Assembly (NCBI GenBank): GCA_900317565.1
Contig: ONHI01000036.1
Span: 1-44,428 of the forward strand
Direction of reading: 5' to 3'
DNA: 44,428 nucleotides
Source of the DNA: an uncultured Eubacteriales bacterium
GTDB lineage: Bacteria; Bacillota; Clostridia; Christensenellales; Aristaeellaceae
Positions 9,453 to 17,333 of this stretch are shown piece by piece (positions within the stretch are counted from its first letter, which is position 1; each line of letters begins with the position of its first letter). The translations under genes and the position numbers were made by a program. The notes under the pieces are model-generated. The model ran no database searches and had not been told where the DNA came from. It was given only the letters and a program-made list of their open reading frames with translations.

Positions 9453-10013
9453 ATGGATTTTTTGAAGGAATTCAGCAAGCAATTCACGAACGTGGCCCGC
9501 ACGGTTTCCGGCGCGCCGAAGGAGAACCCGGAGGCGGCGAAGCTGAACGGGGACCTGAAGGCGGCCCGGGCGGCGCTGAAGGAGCTGTACGCCCGCTACG
9601 GCGAGGCCTGCTTTGCGCTCCAGGAGGGCAAGGGCAACCGGGACGAGGCGGAGGCGCTGGCGCTGCGCGTCCGCGCGACGCTGCTCCAGGTGGAGGAGCT
9701 CACCCGCCGCCAGGAGGCCAACCGGGAGCTGAAGCGCTGCCTGAACTGCGGCGCGGTGTTCCCGAAGGAGGCCCGCTTCTGCTCCGCCTGCGGCAAGAAG
9801 CTGCCCGAGGAGATGCCCAAGCCCGAGCCGGTGGAGGCAGGGGAATACTGCCCCGGCTGCGGCGCGAAGCGGGAGAACGGCGAGGCCCGCTGTCCCGTGT
9901 GCGGCGCGCCCTTTGAGCCCGAAGCGCCCGCCGAAGAACCGCCCCGGCCCGCGCCCGCCCTGGAATACGCCGGTCCCGACGTGGAGGAGCCCGACGATAC
10001 CGATGTAGAATAG
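9453..10013 (+). CDS. Double zinc-ribbon protein
   Basis: The 186-residue protein has a helical, probably coiled-coil N-terminal part (residues 1-95) followed by two zinc ribbons. The first is CLNCGAVFPKEARFCSACG; the second is CPGCGAKRENGEARCPVCG. The C-terminus is acidic and proline-rich. Such proteins are common in Clostridia and usually unassigned; no enzymatic domain is seen. It is the first gene of a probable unit with the CapA-like gene 21 bases downstream. Confidence 0.75.
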   Translation: MDFLKEFSKQFTNVARTVSGAPKENPEAAKLNGDLKAARAALKELYARYGEACFALQEGKGNRDEAEALALRVRATLLQVEELTRRQEANRELKRCLNCGAVFPKEARFCSACGKKLPEEMPKPEPVEAGEYCPGCGAKRENGEARCPVCGAPFEPEAPAEEPPRPAPALEYAGPDVEEPDDTDVE

Positions 10014-10034
10014 TCAATATTCGGAGGAATACAT

Positions 10035-11534
10035 ATGCAGCAACGACCCACACCCGGCGCGCCGCGGCGCATGACGCGCCAGCAATACGAGGCACTGCAG
10101 CGCCAGCGGCGGCAGAACCGGATCGCTATCGCCATCATGGCGGGCATCGCCGTGCTGATCGTCGCGGCGGTGATACTGATCCTGCGGCCCAAGCCCGCCC
10201 CGGACGCCGTGACGGCCATGGTGGAGGCCGATCCCGGCACGCCCGCACAGGTGGAGCAGGCCGCGGAGGAGCCCGCCCAAGAGGCGTCCGACCCGGCGGC
10301 GGTGCAGGCCCAGAACACCACCGTGGACCTGGCGGCGCTGACGGGCACCGAGCCCTCCACGCCCCAGCAGCCCGCGGACCCCGAGCCCCAGGCCGCGGAG
10401 GCCGCCCAGGCGGCGGAGCCCGCCGGGGAGCCCACGCCCGTGCCCCAGATCCCGCAGGCGGTGCCGGAGGTCTTCTCCACGCCGCGCCCGGACGGCTCGC
10501 CCCGGTCGGTGCGGCTGCGGGTGGTGGGGGACATCATGTTCTGCCAGACCCAGCTGGTGTTCGCCAAGGACAGCAACTATGACTTTCACAACCAGTTCGA
10601 GCTGGTCGCGGACCAGCTGGCCAACGCCGACTTCACCATGGCCAACATGGAGGGCACCATCGGCAAGTACAACAAGTCCAACTATTCCGGCTATCCCCAG
10701 TTCAACGCGCCGGAGGTGGCGCTGGCCCCGCTGAAGGACGACGGCATCGACTTCCTCACGCTGGCCAACAACCACATGCTGGACCGCTGGAGCGGCGGCG
10801 TGAAGAACACCGTGGACAACGTGGAGAAATACGGCTTCGCCCACGTGGGGGCCTATCGCACCCAGCAGGAGAAGGACACGCCGGTGATCTACGAGGTGGG
10901 CGGCATCAAGTTCGGCTTCATCGCCTACACCCACAGCACCAACACCATGGAAAAGCGGGGCACCGACGAATCCGCCGTGGCCCTGGTGCCCTACATACAG
11001 AAGGCCGATTTCAAGGCCGACGTGCAGAAGCTGCGCCAGGCAGGGGCCGAGGTGGTCATCGCCTTCCCCCATTGGGGCAAGGAATACGTGCGCACGCCGG
11101 ACGACAGCCAGAAGAAGTACGCCAAGCAGCTGGCCGAGGCGGGCGTGGACATCATCCTCGGCAGCCACTCCCACATGGTCCAGCCCATGGGCTACCAGAC
11201 CGTGACGAACGCGGACGGCTCCAGCCGCCAGGTGTTCACCATATTCTCGCTGGGCAACTTCATCAGCGACCACGTGCTGCAATACACCGACAACGGCGTG
11301 ATCCTGGACATGACCGTGAACGAGCACGAGGACGGCAGCTTCACCTGCGACAACGTGGGCTACATTCCCACCTACACCTGGAAGCAGGACGGCGCGGTGC
11401 GGGTGATGCCCTCGGGCAAGTACCTGGACAACCGGCCCGCCGGCATGGACGACGAGAACTACAACCGCATGGTGGCCAGCTACTACGAGATCATCGAGGT
11501 GCTGGGGGACAAGTTCCAGCTGATCAACGGATAG
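10035..11534 (+). CDS. CapA-family membrane-anchored metallophosphatase
   Basis: The 499-residue protein has a cytoplasmic basic N-terminus, one membrane helix (about 29-50), a Pro/Ala/Glu-rich spacer (55-155) and an extracytoplasmic CapA/PgsA-like calcineurin-fold domain. Metal-binding motifs include RVVGDIMF, ANMEGTI, LANNHMLDR, FPHWGKEY and GSHSHMVQP. Family members take part in poly-gamma-glutamate or capsule assembly, but many Clostridial copies stand alone as here and may act on other cell-surface polymers. GGAGG precedes the ATG. Confidence 0.88.
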   Translation: MQQRPTPGAPRRMTRQQYEALQRQRRQNRIAIAIMAGIAVLIVAAVILILRPKPAPDAVTAMVEADPGTPAQVEQAAEEPAQEASDPAAVQAQNTTVDLAALTGTEPSTPQQPADPEPQAAEAAQAAEPAGEPTPVPQIPQAVPEVFSTPRPDGSPRSVRLRVVGDIMFCQTQLVFAKDSNYDFHNQFELVADQLANADFTMANMEGTIGKYNKSNYSGYPQFNAPEVALAPLKDDGIDFLTLANNHMLDRWSGGVKNTVDNVEKYGFAHVGAYRTQQEKDTPVIYEVGGIKFGFIAYTHSTNTMEKRGTDESAVALVPYIQKADFKADVQKLRQAGAEVVIAFPHWGKEYVRTPDDSQKKYAKQLAEAGVDIILGSHSHMVQPMGYQTVTNADGSSRQVFTIFSLGNFISDHVLQYTDNGVILDMTVNEHEDGSFTCDNVGYIPTYTWKQDGAVRVMPSGKYLDNRPAGMDDENYNRMVASYYEIIEVLGDKFQLING

Positions 11535-11561
11535 CCCCCATATCCATCAAAGGAGAATGAC

Positions 11562-12404
11562 ATGCTCACATACCGGGCCCACGCCAAGATCAACTGGGCG
11601 CTGAACATCACCGGGCGGCGGCCGGACGGCTACCACCTGCTGGACATGCTGATGCAGGGCATCGAGCTGTGCGACGAGTTGCGCCTGGAGGCGGCGGAGG
11701 GCCTGTCCCTGCGCGTGAACGGCGAACCGGCGGGGGAGGAGAACCTGGTGCTGAAGGCAGCTCGGGCGCTGAACCGCCGCACCGGCAGGGACCTGGGCGC
11801 GCGGCTGGCGCTGACCAAGCGGGTGCCCGAGCGGGCCGGGCTGGGCGGCGGCAGCGCGGACTGCGCCGCGGCACTGCGGGGCCTGAACGCGCTGTGGGAT
11901 CTGGCGCTTTCGGAGCGCGAGATGCTGGACATCGGCGAGACGCTGGGCGCGGACGTGCCCTTCTGCCTGACCGGCGGACTGGCCCGGGTGTCCGGCATCG
12001 GAGAGGTCATCGAGCCCGTCGAGTCCGCGCCGGAGCTGCCGCTGGTGCTGCTGCGCCCGGGGGACGGGCTATCCACCGGGGCGGTGTTCTCCCTGTGGGA
12101 CGGCGGCGGCTTTCCCGAGGTCGCGCTGGATACCCGCGCGCTGGCCGGGGCGCTCTCCCGGCGGGACCTGGCGGCCGTGGACCGGCTGTGCGCCAACGCC
12201 CTCGCCGCGCCCGCCATCGCCCTGATGCCCGGGATCGGCGCGGCCATCGGGAAAATGCGCAGCCTCGGCGCGGCGGCGGCCTTCATGACCGGCAGCGGCT
12301 CCGCCGTGGTGGGCGCGTTCGAGGACCCCGCCGCCGCCCGCCGCGCCGCCGAGGCCCTTCCCGGCGCGATCCTGACCCGCACCCTCTCCCGCCGGGAGGA
12401 CTGA
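11562..12404 (+). CDS. ispE: 4-diphosphocytidyl-2-C-methyl-D-erythritol kinase
   Basis: The 280-residue GHMP kinase phosphorylates CDP-methylerythritol in the non-mevalonate isoprenoid pathway. Motifs seen are the N-terminal AHAKINWALNITGRRPDGYH, the ATP-binding glycine loop ERAGLGGGSADCAAAL, GADVPFCL and the C-terminal FMTGSGSAVVGAF. Length is normal. AAAGGAG lies before the ATG. It is 27 bases behind the CapA-like gene and probably cotranscribed; the tRNA-Leu promoter follows downstream. Confidence 0.95.
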   Translation: MLTYRAHAKINWALNITGRRPDGYHLLDMLMQGIELCDELRLEAAEGLSLRVNGEPAGEENLVLKAARALNRRTGRDLGARLALTKRVPERAGLGGGSADCAAALRGLNALWDLALSEREMLDIGETLGADVPFCLTGGLARVSGIGEVIEPVESAPELPLVLLRPGDGLSTGAVFSLWDGGGFPEVALDTRALAGALSRRDLAAVDRLCANALAAPAIALMPGIGAAIGKMRSLGAAAAFMTGSGSAVVGAFEDPAAARRAAEALPGAILTRTLSRRED

Positions 12405-12455
12405 TCCATCGCGCTCCACTGCTCCCGGCGGCGCCCCGACCAACCGAAATTTATC

Positions 12456-12484
12456 TTGACATCCCGCCTGCCGCTGTGTATAAT
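12456..12484 (+). promoter_or_regulatory. tRNA-Leu promoter
   Basis: Consensus TTGACA (12456-12461) and TATAAT (12479-12484), 17-base spacer, 12 bases before the mature tRNA start. Confidence 0.9.
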
Positions 12485-12496
12485 ATCTATGGTCAT

Positions 12497-12579
12497 GCGG
12501 TCGTGGCGGAATAGGCATACGCGCACGTTTGAGGGGCGTGTGGGAGACCGTACGGGTTCAAGTCCCGTCGACCGCACCA
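12497..12579 (+). tRNA. tRNA-Leu (GAG)
   Basis: The 83-base class II tRNA has acceptor arms GCGGTCG/CGACCGC, an anticodon stem CACGT/GCGTG closing the loop TTGAGGG (anticodon GAG), a long variable arm, a T-arm ACGGG/CCCGT with loop TTCAAGT, and an encoded CCA. Its 3' part is the integration target of the element that follows. Confidence 0.95.
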
Positions 12580-12609
12580 GTACGGGTTCAAGTCCCGTCG
12601 ACCGCACCA
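12550..12609 (+). repeat. 30-bp tandem duplication of the tRNA-Leu 3' end
   Basis: The last 30 bases of the tRNA, CCA included (12550-12579), are repeated exactly and without spacer at 12580-12609. The second copy, not the tRNA itself, is continuous with the 66-bp attL repeat. This suggests a relic of an earlier integration or an imprecise excision. Confidence 0.95.
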
Positions 12610-12652
12610 TTCAAAAGAGCCCGGAAACACGGCGTTTTCGGGCTTTTCTTAT
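12587..12652 (+). repeat. attL: 66-bp direct repeat at the left end of the satellite element
   Basis: Identical to 19391-19456. It contains the 3' end of tRNA-Leu plus the complete tRNA terminator hairpin, so both junctions keep a terminator. Similarity continues imperfectly for about 15 bases on the right side. Confidence 0.95.
12617..12652 (+). terminator. Terminator of tRNA-Leu
   Basis: Stem GCCCGGAAAC/GTTTTCGGGC with loop ACGGC, then TTTTCTTAT. The same hairpin is present in attR at 19421-19456. Confidence 0.9.
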
Positions 12653-12667
12653 GCCCTGAAATAGGGC

Positions 12668-12690
12668 TTTGACCGCAATTTTGACCGCAA
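12668..12690 (+). promoter_or_regulatory. Left-arm integrase binding sites
   Basis: Two direct copies of TTGACCGCA (starting 12669 and 12681), 12 bases apart. The same pair in the same orientation and spacing is found near the right end (19263-19284). This is the pattern of arm-type sites of tyrosine integrases. Confidence 0.6.
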
Positions 12691-12705
12691 TTGGAGTGAA
12701 AAGGC

Positions 12706-13872
12706 CTATTTCAGACCGTTATAAAAGGCCTCCATGCGTTGCGCGGATGCCTGGCGCATGGTGTCGGTAACATGGCCGTATTGGTCCAAGGTGAAGCCAG
12801 CGGCATGGTGGCCGAGGTTCTCTTGCACGGTCTTTACATCGTCCCCGGCTTGCAGCGAGGTAACGGCATAGGTGTGGCGCAGATCGTGGAACCGCTTTTC
12901 AGGAAGCCCGGCGGCCTTAAGGGCCTTCTTCAGATGGCGCAGCACAATCGTATAGTTCAGGTATTTCCCCGTTTCGCTGGTGAATGCCAGGTCAGGGAAG
13001 CCGTGATCGTCCCAGACGGTCCCGGCTCTGATCCTGTCCTCGGCCTGGCGGCGGCGCTGGCGCTTCAATATCTCCATCACGAAGGGCGCGGGCTGGACCG
13101 TGCGCGGCTTGTCGTTCTTCAAGCTGGTGAAACGGTATTCCTCGCCCTTCACCCTTGGCCGGGACAGCTGCTTTTCAATCCTGATCGTCCCTCGGCGAAA
13201 GTCCACACACGACCACTGAAGGCCCAGGATTTCACCTTCCCGCATTCCCGTAAACAGGTCGACGCGCAGCACGTCGCTATATACATCGTCGCCCAGCACG
13301 TCAAGCAGCTGCTTGATCTCCGGCGTGTCCAGCGGCTCAATCTTCGCCTTCTCAATGCGCGGCAGGGTGCAAGCCTCGGTCGGGTTCATGCGCACGTAGC
13401 CGAGGCGCACGGCCTGTTTAAGCGCGTGGTGGAGCACGCCGTGGACGTTCTTCACGGTCTTTGCGGACAGACCCTTGACCCTGGATAAGTCATTGATGAA
13501 CTTCTGACAGGCCGCCGGGGTGAGTTCGAACAGCTTCACAGCGCCCAAGGCGGGGACGATGTGATTGTTCATGTGCTGGCGATAGCTGGTCCGTGTGGAG
13601 TCCTTCACGTCCCCCGTGTACTCAGCCAACCAGGTTACAAGCCACTGTTTGACCGTGATCTTCTGAGGCTCAAAATAAGTTCCATCATCCAGGGCGGCGA
13701 TTGCCTGGGTCATCTTCATGCGGCATTCTTTCTGTGTTCGGCCATAGTAAGATTTGCGGATGGGCTTGCCGGTCCCTGGGTCAATGCCGAGGGTGACCTG
13801 GGCTTCCCAGCGGCCATCTGCCCGGTGCTTGATCGTTCCCGCGCCATTTGCGCCACGCTTCTTGGTTGCCAT
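12706..13872 (-). CDS. Tyrosine-type site-specific integrase
   Basis: The 388-residue integrase has an N-terminal arm-binding domain (residues 1-60, GTIKHRADGRWEAQVTLG), a core-binding domain (70-165) and a catalytic domain with Arg211 (LFTGMREGEI), His329-Leu-Arg332-His333 (FHDLRHTYA), His355 (NLGHH) and the nucleophile Tyr365 (LDQYGHV). All catalytic residues are present, so it should be active. It is the int gene of the element, transcribed toward attL. GGAGGT precedes the ATG; the repressor gene ends 4 bases upstream, so the two share a transcript. Confidence 0.95.
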   Translation of the reverse strand: MATKKRGANGAGTIKHRADGRWEAQVTLGIDPGTGKPIRKSYYGRTQKECRMKMTQAIAALDDGTYFEPQKITVKQWLVTWLAEYTGDVKDSTRTSYRQHMNNHIVPALGAVKLFELTPAACQKFINDLSRVKGLSAKTVKNVHGVLHHALKQAVRLGYVRMNPTEACTLPRIEKAKIEPLDTPEIKQLLDVLGDDVYSDVLRVDLFTGMREGEILGLQWSCVDFRRGTIRIEKQLSRPRVKGEEYRFTSLKNDKPRTVQPAPFVMEILKRQRRRQAEDRIRAGTVWDDHGFPDLAFTSETGKYLNYTIVLRHLKKALKAAGLPEKRFHDLRHTYAVTSLQAGDDVKTVQENLGHHAAGFTLDQYGHVTDTMRQASAQRMEAFYNGLK

Positions 13873-13876
13873 ATCG

Positions 13877-14407
13877 TTACCTCCCTTTCTCCATGTATCT
13901 GTCCAATCTATACCCTATATAATCGCAAATATCGATTTCTAAATCTCGTAATTCATTTATTGATAATTGCCGAGACTGATCGCCTTTGGTAATCCTATAA
14001 CCGTGATTAATAAGGTCAAGAGCTTCATCAACATAGTGGGCTTTTGAAAAATCGGGGTGTTCTACTGCATAACCGTTCAGCTTTGCAAAGTAGAAGAAGC
14101 CTATATCAAGCAGATTCCCTTCATGTTGTGCCTGTTGATAAATCGCAAGATTCAAGTCCTTAAGGGTTTTATAATCATCATACCCCATGAGCCATTCAAA
14201 ACGATATTGAGGAAATTCCTCGACAATTGCCCGAGCAGTTGTTTCTGTAACAGTTCTTTTCCCGTTCACCATTTCTGAGATTGCTGATTGCTTCATGTTA
14301 ACCCGCTCTGCAAGCTCACCCTGTGACAGATTCAACTCTTGATAGATGGTTTTTATTCGTTCCCCTCGAACGCTGTGAAACGATTCTGTCAAATCGGCCT
14401 TTTTCAT
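13877..14407 (-). CDS. XRE-family repressor of the satellite element
   Basis: The 176-residue protein has an N-terminal helix-turn-helix (IKTIYQELNLSQGELAERVNMKQSAISEMVNGKR) and a C-terminal domain without a recognised fold or protease motif. That fits a Stl-type repressor which is relieved by protein contact rather than by RecA cleavage. It is divergent from the excisionase/replication operon and cotranscribed with int. The ATG at 14407 is chosen because GAGGG lies 7 bases upstream; an in-frame TTG two codons earlier is also possible. Confidence 0.85.
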   Translation of the reverse strand: MKKADLTESFHSVRGERIKTIYQELNLSQGELAERVNMKQSAISEMVNGKRTVTETTARAIVEEFPQYRFEWLMGYDDYKTLKDLNLAIYQQAQHEGNLLDIGFFYFAKLNGYAVEHPDFSKAHYVDEALDLINHGYRITKGDQSRQLSINELRDLEIDICDYIGYRLDRYMEKGR

Positions 14408-14471
14408 TGTCAACCCTCACTTTTTTTCATAGCATTTATGTGAAAAATGGATTGGACAATTTCATAAAAAC

Positions 14472-14501
14472 AGTATATCATAACACTATAGGGACTGTCA
14501 A
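14472..14501 (-). promoter_or_regulatory. Repressor-integrase promoter of the element
   Basis: TTGACA (14496-14501) and TATACT (14472-14477) with an 18-base spacer on the minus strand. A weaker plus-strand promoter (TTGGAC at 14452, TATATC at 14474) overlaps it, giving the crossed divergent arrangement of a lysis-lysogeny switch. Confidence 0.7.
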
Positions 14502-14531
14502 GCACAAAACAGAATTTAAGGAGGGTTAGAA

Positions 14532-14711
14532 ATGGACAGATACCTCAACGCAAAGGAAGTCATGGATGTGCTGAAGGTCGGGCGCTCTACTGTCTACGCT
14601 CTGTTGAATCGAAGCGATTTTCCTGCTTCCCGAATCGGGAAACGGATTCTCGTTTCAGAAACCGCCCTGCGTGAATGGATGGCGCGGGGTGGGACGAAGC
14701 AGGAGGCATAG
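14532..14711 (+). CDS. Excisionase-like MerR/HTH_17 DNA-binding protein
   Basis: The 59-residue product reads MDRYLNAKEVMDVLKVGRST at the start, followed by VYALLNRSDFP, RIGKRILVSE and ALREWMARG. This is the compact winged-helix (HTH_17/excisionase) pattern of Xis and AlpA-like proteins. It is the first gene of the rightward operon, opposite the repressor, where SaPI-type islands encode xis. GGAGG lies 7 bases before the ATG. Role in excision is inferred. Confidence 0.85.
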   Translation: MDRYLNAKEVMDVLKVGRSTVYALLNRSDFPASRIGKRILVSETALREWMARGGTKQEA

Positions 14712-14713
14712 TC

Positions 14714-15394
14714 ATGGCGGTTAGGCGCATGATCCACAAGGATGTCATTTGCAGTGACGCCTTTATCGACTTGAGCTTCGAAGCTCAAGCTCTGTTCTTT
14801 CAGCTTCAGATCGAGGCGGATGAATTCGGGTTTGTTTCAGCGCCGAAAAAGGTCATGCGCACTATCGGCGCAGGCGTTGATGCGCTGAATGAAATCATTG
14901 ATTCAGGCTTTGCGTACCGCTTTGATAGCGGGGTTATCGTCTTGCGTCATTGGAATGTGGCAAATTCCCGCAAGAATGATAGGACACATACCACAGCGTT
15001 TCAAAATGAATTGCATATGTTAAAACAGGATGATAACAACGTCTATTGGCTGTTGGAATCCAATGGAATCCAACGGAATCCAATGGAATCCCAGAGGAGA
15101 TTAGATGAGAATAGCAAAGAGGAGGAGAGAGGAGAGGGAGAGGAGCACGGATTCACCCCGCCCACCCTGGAGGAGCTAAAAGCCTTTGCCGCTGAAAATG
15201 GTTATACCGAGGCGGAGTTACCGGCGGAGAGGTTCATTAATGTCTATGCTGCGAAAGGCTGGAAGATAGGTTCTTCCCCGATGGTGGATTGGAAAGCGAA
15301 AGCGCGGGAGTGGGTCGGACGATACCGGGATGAACACTCGACGCGAACAGCATCGGATTATGATGTTCCTGAGGACGATCTGATTTTCTGGTGA
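14714..15394 (+). CDS. Phage replisome-organiser-like replication protein
   Basis: The 226-residue protein has an N-terminal winged-helix region (MAVRRMIHKDVICSDAFIDL, then SFEAQALFFQLQIEADEFGFVSAPKKVMRTIG) like the DnaD/replication-initiator proteins of Gram-positive phages. It continues with an Asn/Glu-rich linker and a C-terminal region (YAAKGWKIGSSPMVDWKAK) typical of DnaD-like C-termini. It probably directs replication of the excised element. AGGAGG overlaps the end of the xis-like gene; the ATG at 14714 is 2 bases after that stop. Confidence 0.75.
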   Translation: MAVRRMIHKDVICSDAFIDLSFEAQALFFQLQIEADEFGFVSAPKKVMRTIGAGVDALNEIIDSGFAYRFDSGVIVLRHWNVANSRKNDRTHTTAFQNELHMLKQDDNNVYWLLESNGIQRNPMESQRRLDENSKEEERGEGEEHGFTPPTLEELKAFAAENGYTEAELPAERFINVYAAKGWKIGSSPMVDWKAKAREWVGRYRDEHSTRTASDYDVPEDDLIFW

Positions 15395-15399
15395 CAATT

Positions 15400-16137
15400 A
15401 TGTATGAACAGTTGCTTTCAGAGAATCGCGGCCTTATCGCTTGGGCGGCTCGACGGTACACAGGAGCCGCCCAGCGGGATAACGCGATAGATTATGACGA
15501 CCTCCTTCAAGCTGGTTTCGTTGGCATTGTAGAGGCAAGTCGGACATTCAACGCAAGCACGGGCGGCAGCTGGGTGCAATGGGCGAAGTGGTATATTCAG
15601 CGGGAGTATAACGCCTTGCTCGGTCTGAGGGATGGACGATTTACAAAGGCCCACAGCGGCGCTATATCGCTGGATGCGCCCATTAGTGAGGACTTCGATG
15701 AAACAATGCTTGCCGCCCTGGAGGATGACACACTTGACCCGGTTGATGCTGGGGCGATACTGGACGATGATCGGCGCATAGTGCGTGAGGCTGTCGCAGA
15801 TTTGAAGGATGATCGGCAACGTGAGATTGTGGAGCGTTGGCAGCTGAACGGTGAGACACAATCGGAAGTCGCGGAAAGTTTGGGCATATCCTTGGAACGT
15901 GTCCGGCAACTTTGGAGGCGGTCACAGAAAATCCTTGCGCGGGATCAGCGGTTGCGGCAGCTGGCATATCTGGCGGACTGTGCGCCGGTTTATAGGCCTG
16001 TCTCTGTCGCGCAGTTTGAGAGGACGCGCACAAGCCAGACGGAACGCGCTGCGCTGTGGCTGATCGAACACGAAACCCCACCCCACCCCCCTACAGCGCC
16101 CGCGCCCCACGGGATAACAGAGGCACAAATTTTTTAA
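15400..16137 (+). CDS. Phage-type sigma-70 family factor
   Basis: The protein of about 245 residues has sigma region 2 (NRGLIAWAARRYTG, DYDDLLQAGFVGIVEASRTF, WVQWAKWYIQREYNALLG) and region 4 (RQREIVERWQLNGETQSEVA, then SLGISLERVRQLWRR). The C-terminal tail is basic and then proline-rich. It resembles sigma-like proteins in Clostridial prophages and probably controls transcription of its own late genes or those of a helper phage. The ATG at 15400 is used; a GTG at 15391 overlapping the previous stop is also possible. A sigma factor is unusual in known satellites. Confidence 0.8.
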   Translation: MYEQLLSENRGLIAWAARRYTGAAQRDNAIDYDDLLQAGFVGIVEASRTFNASTGGSWVQWAKWYIQREYNALLGLRDGRFTKAHSGAISLDAPISEDFDETMLAALEDDTLDPVDAGAILDDDRRIVREAVADLKDDRQREIVERWQLNGETQSEVAESLGISLERVRQLWRRSQKILARDQRLRQLAYLADCAPVYRPVSVAQFERTRTSQTERAALWLIEHETPPHPPTAPAPHGITEAQIF

Positions 16138-16176
16138 ATCGATAGATGGCCCGCGAAGGGCCGGAAAGGGGACAAG

Positions 16177-16620
16177 ATGAACTCACGACAACAGCGATTT
16201 GCAGACGAGTTTTTAAGAACCGGCAACGCTTCACAAGCGGCGGTTGCTGCTGGGTATTCTCCAGGCGCGGCAGGTGGACAGGGCTTTAGACTGCTTAAAA
16301 ATGCGCAAGTGAAGCAATATATTGCATCAAAAATTGATGAAATGTCATGCTCAACGATTGCAGATGCGGAGGAGTGTTTGAGATTTTTAACGCAAGTGAT
16401 GCGGGGTGAAATTTTGGACGCTTTCGGCCTTGACGCTTCGCTTGCTGATCGGCTGACGGCGGCGCGGGAACTGCTGCGGCGGCTCGATGTGGCAAACGGC
16501 CAGACGGATACGCTTGCACGGCTTGACGGCTTGCTGATCGAATTTCGGGCGGCGCTGGCGGTTGGTGCAGGCGATGACAACCAGGACGCGCCCACAGAGG
16601 CGGGAAAGGATGATGAATAA
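16177..16620 (+). CDS. Phage terminase small subunit (TerS)
   Basis: The 147-residue protein has the Terminase_2 pattern: NSRQQRFADEFLRTGNASQA, then AAGYSPGAAGGQGFRLLKN at the HTH, then AEECLRFLTQVMRGEI and DRLTAARELLRRL. TerS recognises the pac or cos site and hands DNA to the large ATPase subunit. No large subunit gene follows. In phage satellites a lone TerS redirects the helper phage packaging machine to the satellite genome. GGGG precedes the ATG, and its stop overlaps the next start by one base (TAATG). Confidence 0.9.
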   Translation: MNSRQQRFADEFLRTGNASQAAVAAGYSPGAAGGQGFRLLKNAQVKQYIASKIDEMSCSTIADAEECLRFLTQVMRGEILDAFGLDASLADRLTAARELLRRLDVANGQTDTLARLDGLLIEFRAALAVGAGDDNQDAPTEAGKDDE

Positions 16621-17318
16621 TGTCTGATATGTCACTTCTGTACTATGCCGTGAATGACTTTTGCATGAAACGGCGGGATGCACGGCGCGCATATTTGCGG
16701 ACCATGCAGGAGATTGAAGATCTCAAAGGTAGCCGACGATACGACGAAGAGAAAGAACGCGCAAGGGTCGCCCGCGCTTCTGCTGTGTCGGTCGCGAAGA
16801 TCGAGGCACGGTCAACGGCTGATAGAGTGCTGGCCCGTATGATGGAGCGCGCCAGCGCTATCGAACTTGAACCCCCGACGGAAAAGCAGATGGCGACGCT
16901 GAATTATTTGGAGAAGCGGAAAACCCTGTCTCAGAATGAGGTTGAAGCGGCTGCAAATACCTTGAAGGATTCCGGGCTTGCCCTGGAATTGCTGCGACAG
17001 CTGGCCCAGGATCGCGGTGTGAAGTTCCCGCTGATTTCGCTGAAAAACGTGAAGCGGTCCCTTACGCTTGATGAAGCGAAAAGCGCCGTTTCCGACCTGG
17101 CCCGGACTTGCGGCAGCATTTTTGCCGACGATGACGGCGCGAATGATATTCGGAAGTTGACGGCGCGTTGGCACTCTATCCGCTACGGCGGCGGCGTGGC
17201 CGTTGATCCTGCTGTGTTCGATCAAGGTGATTCTAAGGTCTTTGAAAGTGAATCCGACTTCTATAGCCAGGTGCTCGGCGTCGATGCTGACGCATTTTCG
17301 CGGGCGGTTGACGGCTGA
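16620..17318 (+). CDS. Unknown satellite protein downstream of TerS
   Basis: The 232-residue protein is not recognised. The first 90 residues are strongly charged and probably helical (RDARRAYLRTMQEIEDLKGS, then EKERARVARASAVSVAKIEA). The middle (EKQMATLNYLEKRKTLSQNE) and the C-terminal part (WHSIRYGGGVAVDPAVFDQG) look globular. It is translationally coupled to terS and upstream of a connector-like gene, so a role in packaging or capsid remodelling is plausible but not shown by sequence. Confidence 0.7.
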   Translation: MSDMSLLYYAVNDFCMKRRDARRAYLRTMQEIEDLKGSRRYDEEKERARVARASAVSVAKIEARSTADRVLARMMERASAIELEPPTEKQMATLNYLEKRKTLSQNEVEAAANTLKDSGLALELLRQLAQDRGVKFPLISLKNVKRSLTLDEAKSAVSDLARTCGSIFADDDGANDIRKLTARWHSIRYGGGVAVDPAVFDQGDSKVFESESDFYSQVLGVDADAFSRAVDG

Positions 17319-17333
17319 TGGGAGGGCGAGAAC

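Noticed and set aside
12580..12609. Possible second tRNA-Leu
   Set aside because: Only the T-arm and acceptor 3' strand are repeated; no anticodon arm.
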